10,017 bases of DNA from an uncultured Granulosicoccaceae bacterium (lineage in GTDB: Bacteria; Pseudomonadota; Gammaproteobacteria; Granulosicoccales; Granulosicoccaceae), in contig CALFBL010000260.1 of the NCBI GenBank assembly GCA_937951695.1, positions 1 through 10,017 of the forward strand. Direction: 5' to 3'. Within the stretch, counting starts at the first letter, position 1. Every line of letters begins with the position of its first letter. Position numbers and translations under genes: made by a program. Of the stretch, positions 6,304 to 10,017 are shown in pieces. The notes under the pieces were generated by a model, which had not been told where the DNA came from, searched no databases, and saw nothing but the letters and a program-made list of their open reading frames with translations.

Positions 6304-8487
6304 GTGAGACATGCCTTCAGTCAGGATGAGGAGGTGCTGTCAACGCGCGAGGGTGCGTTGCAATTTTTGTCGGCTGGGTGCTCAGGCGATGAGCGTCAAT
6401 TGCTCAAAACCGCGGTTGACGACTTCATGGCAATTCGTCACCAACCGTCGGTTTACCCCGATGCTGTAGCAGTCGCAGCGCAGCTAAAATGTATGCGCGC
6501 CGATGTGCCGACGCTGGTCGCAGCCCTCATGGGTACCGATGTGTCAGAGCGTTTTTATTCCAGTGACAATATCACGCTACGCTTTGGCGAAGAGTGTCGC
6601 AAGCTGGCTGACGAAGTACGTTGGTTTAATGCGCTGAGCGTTGGTGATTTTCAGAACGGAGCGGTGGGGCGGCTGGGGTCGCGGGATCAGGCAGAAATGC
6701 TGCGTCGAATGCTTCTGACTATCATTGAAGATACCCGCGCTGTGCTGGTGAAGTTAGCGTTTCGCACGCAACGGCTATATTGCTTGGTAAAAAACGGCGA
6801 CGATGGGATCACGCCAGAAGCGGTAGAATTGGCGAAAGAAACCTTGAGCATTTACGCTCCTATCGCAAACCGGTTGGGTCTAGGGGAGTTGAAGTGGGAG
6901 CTTGAGGACATCGCGTTCAGAATTGTCGACCCTCACGCCTACAAGCGAGTTGCCAAAGCGTTGGAGGAGAACCGAGCCTCGCGTGAATCCTACATTGCCT
7001 CGTTTGTCGACACGCTAGAGACCAAGTTGAAAGACAATAACGTTAGCCAGGCTGCGGTTGTTGGCAGGCCCAAGCACATATTCAGTATCTGGAAAAAAAT
7101 GCGCTCAAAACGCATTGAATTCTCCGACCTGTTTGATGTTCGAGCCGTGCGCATTCTAGTTGATGATGTGCAGCAGTGTTACAGCGCGCTGGGCGTTGTG
7201 CACAGCACGTGGCAACCGATTACCCGTGAGTTTGACGATTATATAGCGAACCCGAAAGAGAACGGTTACCAGTCGCTGCACACAGCGGTGATTGGGCCTG
7301 CTGGAAAAGCGGTGGAAGTACAGATTCGTACCCACACCATGAACGACCATGCTGAGAATGGCGTAGCAGCGCATTGGGCGTATAAAGAAGGTCGTAGTTT
7401 GGATATAAAACAACAACGCAATCTAAACGCGTTAAAACTATTGCTCGAAGAAACCGATGACGATCAAATTGTAGAAGGTTTGACCCAGCAACTCGATTCC
7501 AGCCGCGTCTATGTGTTTACCCCAAAAGGGGATGTGATCGATCTGATCACCGGCAGCACACCGCTGGATTTCGCGTATCATGTCCACTCAGAAATTGGTC
7601 ATCGCTGTCGCGGTGCCAAGATCAATGGCAGCATTGTGCCGCTAACCTATCACTTGAAAAACGGTGACCAGGTTGAAGTGCTGACCACAAAGGAGCCCAG
7701 CCCCAGTCGAGACTGGTTAAACAAATCCAGCGGTTATCTCAACAGTTCGCGGGCGCGTTCCAAAGTGCGTTCCTGGTTTAACTCGCAAGACTATTCACAG
7801 CACGTGGCCGACGGACGAGTCATTCTCGATCGAGAACTTAAACGTTTAAACACAGCGAGCGTCTCGGTGGATGCTATCGCTCAGCGCCTCGGTTTCGACA
7901 AGCCGGTGGATCTTTACGCCAGCGTGGGACGAAACGATGTAACGATCTCGCAAGTTGCAGGGGCTTTGGATCAGTTAGCCGAACCGATCGAAAAGATGCC
8001 GGAGGTCGTTTCGCGAAAGCTACGGGCGCCGGCGAAAGAAGGAGGTGTGCAGGTCAGAGGCGTTGGCAATTTGCTTACTACCTTGGCAAGCTGTTGCCAG
8101 CCAGTGCCGTATGACAGTATCGTTGGCTTTATCACTCGTGGCAGTGGCGTCACGGTGCATCGGGAAGAATGCTCGAATATACTGAGCCTGCGCGACTTCG
8201 AACGCAAACGATTGATAGATGTTTCATGGGGTGACGACATCCAAGGTCAATACCGTGTAGAGATTCGCATTCTGGCCTTTGACCGGCAAGGGCTGTTGCG
8301 AGATGTGTCCACTACATTGGCGAATCACGATATTGACGTGGTGGAGGTGAACACCAAAAGTCATGAAATGGAGCAGAGTGCGGAAATGAAAATTACCCTG
8401 CACGTGTCCAGCATTGCCGATTTGACCGGTTTGATGGGCAGCGTGCGTCAATTGAGAAATGTGCTCTCGGTCGAGCGAATCGTCTAA
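6304..8487 (+). CDS. relA: RelA, GTP/GDP pyrophosphokinase ((p)ppGpp synthetase I)
   Basis: A 727-aa long RelA/SpoT homologue (E. coli RelA 744 aa) that transfers pyrophosphate from ATP to GTP or GDP when stalled ribosomes carry uncharged tRNA. Domains in order: degenerate HD hydrolase (about 40-195; the HD pair and the downstream catalytic Asp are absent, e.g. AALMGTDV and KLAFRTQRL); synthetase (about 225-362) with GRPKHIFSIWKKM, EFDDY (309-313), NGYQSLHT and EVQIRT; TGS (401-463); helical region; zinc-finger domain with Cys597, Cys598, His619, Cys623; and ACT/RRM (about 650-725). The EFDD form of the ExDD motif is the RelA type, not the RxKD type of SpoT/Rel, and with the broken HD domain indicates synthesis only. 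The segment after YKEG (about 362-395) is shorter than in E. coli and lacks its Trp-rich helix. The GTG start lies 1 nt after ybbP; an upstream in-frame stop at 6286 excludes a longer form. A second GTG at 6334 has a better ribosome site. Confidence 0.95.
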   Translation: MRHAFSQDEEVLSTREGALQFLSAGCSGDERQLLKTAVDDFMAIRHQPSVYPDAVAVAAQLKCMRADVPTLVAALMGTDVSERFYSSDNITLRFGEECRKLADEVRWFNALSVGDFQNGAVGRLGSRDQAEMLRRMLLTIIEDTRAVLVKLAFRTQRLYCLVKNGDDGITPEAVELAKETLSIYAPIANRLGLGELKWELEDIAFRIVDPHAYKRVAKALEENRASRESYIASFVDTLETKLKDNNVSQAAVVGRPKHIFSIWKKMRSKRIEFSDLFDVRAVRILVDDVQQCYSALGVVHSTWQPITREFDDYIANPKENGYQSLHTAVIGPAGKAVEVQIRTHTMNDHAENGVAAHWAYKEGRSLDIKQQRNLNALKLLLEETDDDQIVEGLTQQLDSSRVYVFTPKGDVIDLITGSTPLDFAYHVHSEIGHRCRGAKINGSIVPLTYHLKNGDQVEVLTTKEPSPSRDWLNKSSGYLNSSRARSKVRSWFNSQDYSQHVADGRVILDRELKRLNTASVSVDAIAQRLGFDKPVDLYASVGRNDVTISQVAGALDQLAEPIEKMPEVVSRKLRAPAKEGGVQVRGVGNLLTTLASCCQPVPYDSIVGFITRGSGVTVHREECSNILSLRDFERKRLIDVSWGDDIQGQYRVEIRILAFDRQGLLRDVSTTLANHDIDVVEVNTKSHEMEQSAEMKITLHVSSIADLTGLMGSVRQLRNVLSVERIV
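6323..6336 (+). promoter_or_regulatory. Ribosome site and alternative GTG start of relA
   Basis: AGGA at 6323-6326 lies 7 nt before an in-frame GTG at 6334 (codon 11 of the longer form). The first GTG at 6304 has no Shine-Dalgarno sequence and would depend on ribosomes terminating at the ybbP stop. Either start leaves all domains intact; the shorter product would be 717 aa. Confidence 0.45.
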
Positions 8488-8500
8488 CACCCTTTTTCGT

Positions 8501-8506
8501 TATACT
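8501..8506 (+). promoter_or_regulatory. Candidate -10 element for aroC, would give a leaderless transcript
   Basis: TATACT (5 of 6 to TATAAT) lies in the 25-nt relA-aroC gap, preceded by a CTTTTT run. A start site 6-7 nt downstream would fall on or next to the aroC ATG at 8513. No Shine-Dalgarno sequence is visible before aroC. No -35 element sits at 16-18 nt spacing and there is no extended TG, so this is weak. Confidence 0.3.
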
Positions 8507-8512
8507 TGCTCA

Positions 8513-9616
8513 ATGGCTGGAAATACCTTTGGCAAGCTGTTCACCTTAACCTCATTTGGCGAAAGCCACGGACCCGCATTGGGCGCGGTTGTAGATGGTT
8601 GCCCGCCCGGGTTACCGCTGAGCAGTACTGATTTGCAAATTGATCTGGACCGGCGCAAACCGGGCACCTCACGCTTCACCACACAGCGCCGAGAGAACGA
8701 TGAGGTGGAGATACTGTCGGGAGTATTCGAGGGCGTCACCACCGGCACCCCGATTGGTTTAATCATCCGCAACGCGGATCAACGCTCACGCGATTACGAT
8801 AAGATCAAGGATCAGTTTCGACCCGCCCACGCAGACTACACCTACCAGCAAAAATACGGCATTCGTGATTACCGCGGTGGCGGGCGATCCTCTGCTCGCG
8901 AAACCGCCATGCGAGTCGCCGCAGGCAGTGTCGCCAAGATCGCGCTGCAAAAACAGTTTGGCACCACCGTGTTCGGGTATCTCTCTCAGCTTGGGCCCAT
9001 CAAGCTCGATACCGACAACTTCGATCGTCAGGCCATTGAGCACAACCCGTTTTTCTGGCCCAACGCCGATCAAGTGCCCGAGCTCGAAGATTACATGAAG
9101 CGTCTGGTAAAAGACGGCGATTCCATCGGCGCCAAGGTGGTCGTGGAAGCCCACGGTGTGCCTCCAGGATGGGGAGAACCTGTGTTTGATCGTCTCGATG
9201 CTGACATCGCCCACGCGCTCATGAGTATCAATGCGGTCAAGGGCGTGGACGTAGGTGCAGGATTTGATTCTGTTGCACAGCGCGGCACCGAACACCGGGA
9301 CGAAATTACCCCAGAAGGGTTTTTATCCAACAACGCAGGTGGCGTGCTAGGCGGCATCTCGTCAGGTCAGCCTATCCGAGCCTCTCTGGCGTTGAAGCCC
9401 ACCTCCAGTATTCGTCTGCCCGGCCAAAGCGTTGACACCCGTGGTAAGCCGATCGATCTGATAACCACCGGTCGCCACGACCCGTGTGTGGGCATTCGTG
9501 CCACCCCCATCGCGGAAGCCATGCTGGCATTGGTGTTAATTGATCACGCATTGCGCCAACGCGGCCAGAATGGTGCGGTAGAATGCGACACACCGATAAT
9601 TCCAGCCGAAGCGTAA
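8513..9616 (+). CDS. aroC: Chorismate synthase
   Basis: A 367-aa enzyme of the last shared step of the shikimate pathway, converting 5-enolpyruvylshikimate-3-phosphate to chorismate with reduced FMN as cofactor; it acts in the cytoplasm as a tetramer. Family signatures are complete: TSFGESHGPALG (14-25, catalytic His19), the RPAHADYT segment (103-110, catalytic His106), YRGGGRSSARETAMRVAAG (120-138) and RHDPCVGIRATPIAEAM (321-337). The length is close to the 361 aa of E. coli. The frame is open upstream to 8459, but the conserved N-terminus MAGNTFGKLF fixes the start at 8513, 25 nt after the relA stop. No clear ribosome binding site precedes it, so it is read either by coupling to relA or from a leaderless transcript. 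The downstream DUF3127 gene begins 8 nt after its stop. Nothing unusual is seen in the enzyme itself. Confidence 0.97.
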   Translation: MAGNTFGKLFTLTSFGESHGPALGAVVDGCPPGLPLSSTDLQIDLDRRKPGTSRFTTQRRENDEVEILSGVFEGVTTGTPIGLIIRNADQRSRDYDKIKDQFRPAHADYTYQQKYGIRDYRGGGRSSARETAMRVAAGSVAKIALQKQFGTTVFGYLSQLGPIKLDTDNFDRQAIEHNPFFWPNADQVPELEDYMKRLVKDGDSIGAKVVVEAHGVPPGWGEPVFDRLDADIAHALMSINAVKGVDVGAGFDSVAQRGTEHRDEITPEGFLSNNAGGVLGGISSGQPIRASLALKPTSSIRLPGQSVDTRGKPIDLITTGRHDPCVGIRATPIAEAMLALVLIDHALRQRGQNGAVECDTPIIPAEA

Positions 9617-9624
9617 CGAAAATC

Positions 9625-10017
9625 ATGGCATACAAAGCCGAAGGCAAACTTCACAAGATCTTTCCCACCGAGCAAAAAACGGAGAAATTCTCGGCCAGGG
9701 AATTTGTTCTGGAAGTGCAGGATGGGCAATACCCACAGATGGTTAAGTTCCAACTGGTGCAAGAAAAGTGCGCTCTCATGGACGACTACAACGAAGGTGA
9801 TCAGATCGAAGTCGATTTCGATTTGCGTGGCCGAGAGTGGAACGACAAGTATTTCACCAACCTCCAAGCCTGGCGCATAGGCACTGTCGGTGAAGGCGGT
9901 GGTGATCAAGGTGGTGGCCAAGCCGGCGGCTCATCCAATGCCGCGCAGGATTCCGATAAATACCCGCCCTCAGCAACGGATGCGAATGCGGATTTTGATG
10001 ACGACATTCCGTTCTGA
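9625..10017 (+). CDS. DUF3127 OB-fold-like protein with an SSB-type C-terminal tip
   Basis: A 130-aa acidic protein. Residues 1-86 match what I recall of DUF3127: AEGKLHKIFPTE at the start, a central REFVLEVQDGQYPQMVKFQL, then GDQIEVDFDLRGREWNDKYFTNLQAWRI-type strands ending in a Trp (split here for length: residues 58-85). This is a five-strand OB-like pattern. Residues 87-104 are a Gly/Gln/Ser-rich linker, 105-121 look disordered, and the end is DFDDDIPF (123-130), identical to the last eight residues of E. coli SSB, the peptide by which SSB recruits ExoI, RecQ, PriA, RecO and the polymerase chi subunit. The domain is not canonical SSB. I infer an auxiliary ssDNA-binding or SSB-partner-recruiting protein; no experiment is known to me. 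The frame is open from an ATG at 9583, but that form overlaps aroC by 34 nt, and the MAYKAEGK start fits the domain. The stop is the final codon of the window, so the gene is complete. Confidence 0.85.
   Translation: MAYKAEGKLHKIFPTEQKTEKFSAREFVLEVQDGQYPQMVKFQLVQEKCALMDDYNEGDQIEVDFDLRGREWNDKYFTNLQAWRIGTVGEGGGDQGGGQAGGSSNAAQDSDKYPPSATDANADFDDDIPF

Noticed and set aside
6304..8487. Calling this gene SpoT/Rel (bifunctional)
   Set aside because: The HD pair and catalytic Asp are missing, and the synthetase motif is EFDD rather than the RxKD type.
8463..8497. Possible relA terminator: GCTC/GAGC stem and TTTTT run
   Set aside because: The stem is 4 bp, lies inside the coding region and is about 17 nt from the T-run, so it is not a terminator.
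8459..8512. Longer AroC form starting inside relA
   Set aside because: The extra 18 residues precede the conserved MAGNTFGKLF N-terminus and overlap the relA end; they are simply open frame.
9625..10017. Calling the last gene a canonical SSB
   Set aside because: Only the linker and tip match SSB; the N-terminal domain lacks the SSB start pattern and resembles DUF3127.

Overview
The window looks like chromosomal DNA of a gammaproteobacterium with moderate GC content (mid-50s by eye). Three things point there: a tesA/ybbA/ybbP divergent block arranged as in E. coli, a monofunctional RelA of the gammaproteobacterial type (ExDD synthetase motif, degenerate HD domain), and an AroC that starts with the enterobacterial-style MAGNT N-terminus. 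I cannot name the genus. Most of the window is housekeeping sequence; I see no phage, CRISPR array, tRNA, rRNA or intact insertion sequence.

Layout. On the minus strand (left), 110-616 encodes a small exported, probably beta-barrel outer-membrane protein of unknown role. A 381-nt non-coding stretch (617-997) follows, holding a perfect 21-bp direct repeat and a second imperfect repeat pair. Next, also on the minus strand and probably one transcript, come tesA (2265-2933, periplasmic GDSL/SGNH esterase) and an alpha/beta-hydrolase-OsmC fusion (998-2227). A 181-nt divergent intergenic region (2934-3114) separates these from a plus-strand run: ybbA (ABC ATPase), ybbP (FtsX-type permease), relA ((p)ppGpp synthetase), aroC (chorismate synthase) and a DUF3127 protein whose stop codon is the last codon of the window.

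How the genes fit together. TesA, YbbA and YbbP plausibly form one envelope machine: a MacB/LolCDE-like ABC module that moves a lipophilic substrate within or out of the inner membrane, plus a periplasmic hydrolase that cleaves it. The plus-strand genes are tightly packed: ybbA/ybbP overlap by 4 nt, ybbP/relA are 1 nt apart, relA/aroC 25 nt and aroC/DUF3127 8 nt. The stringent-response synthetase may therefore be co-transcribed with the transporter and with aromatic amino-acid synthesis. A TATACT hexamer in the relA-aroC gap may give aroC its own, nearly leaderless, transcript.

The most interesting item is the last gene. Its 130-aa product has an OB-fold-like DUF3127 domain, a Gly-rich linker and an acidic C-terminus ending DFDDDIPF, the same last eight residues as E. 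coli SSB. It therefore looks like a non-canonical single-stranded-DNA-binding or SSB-mimic protein able to dock onto the SSB interactome.
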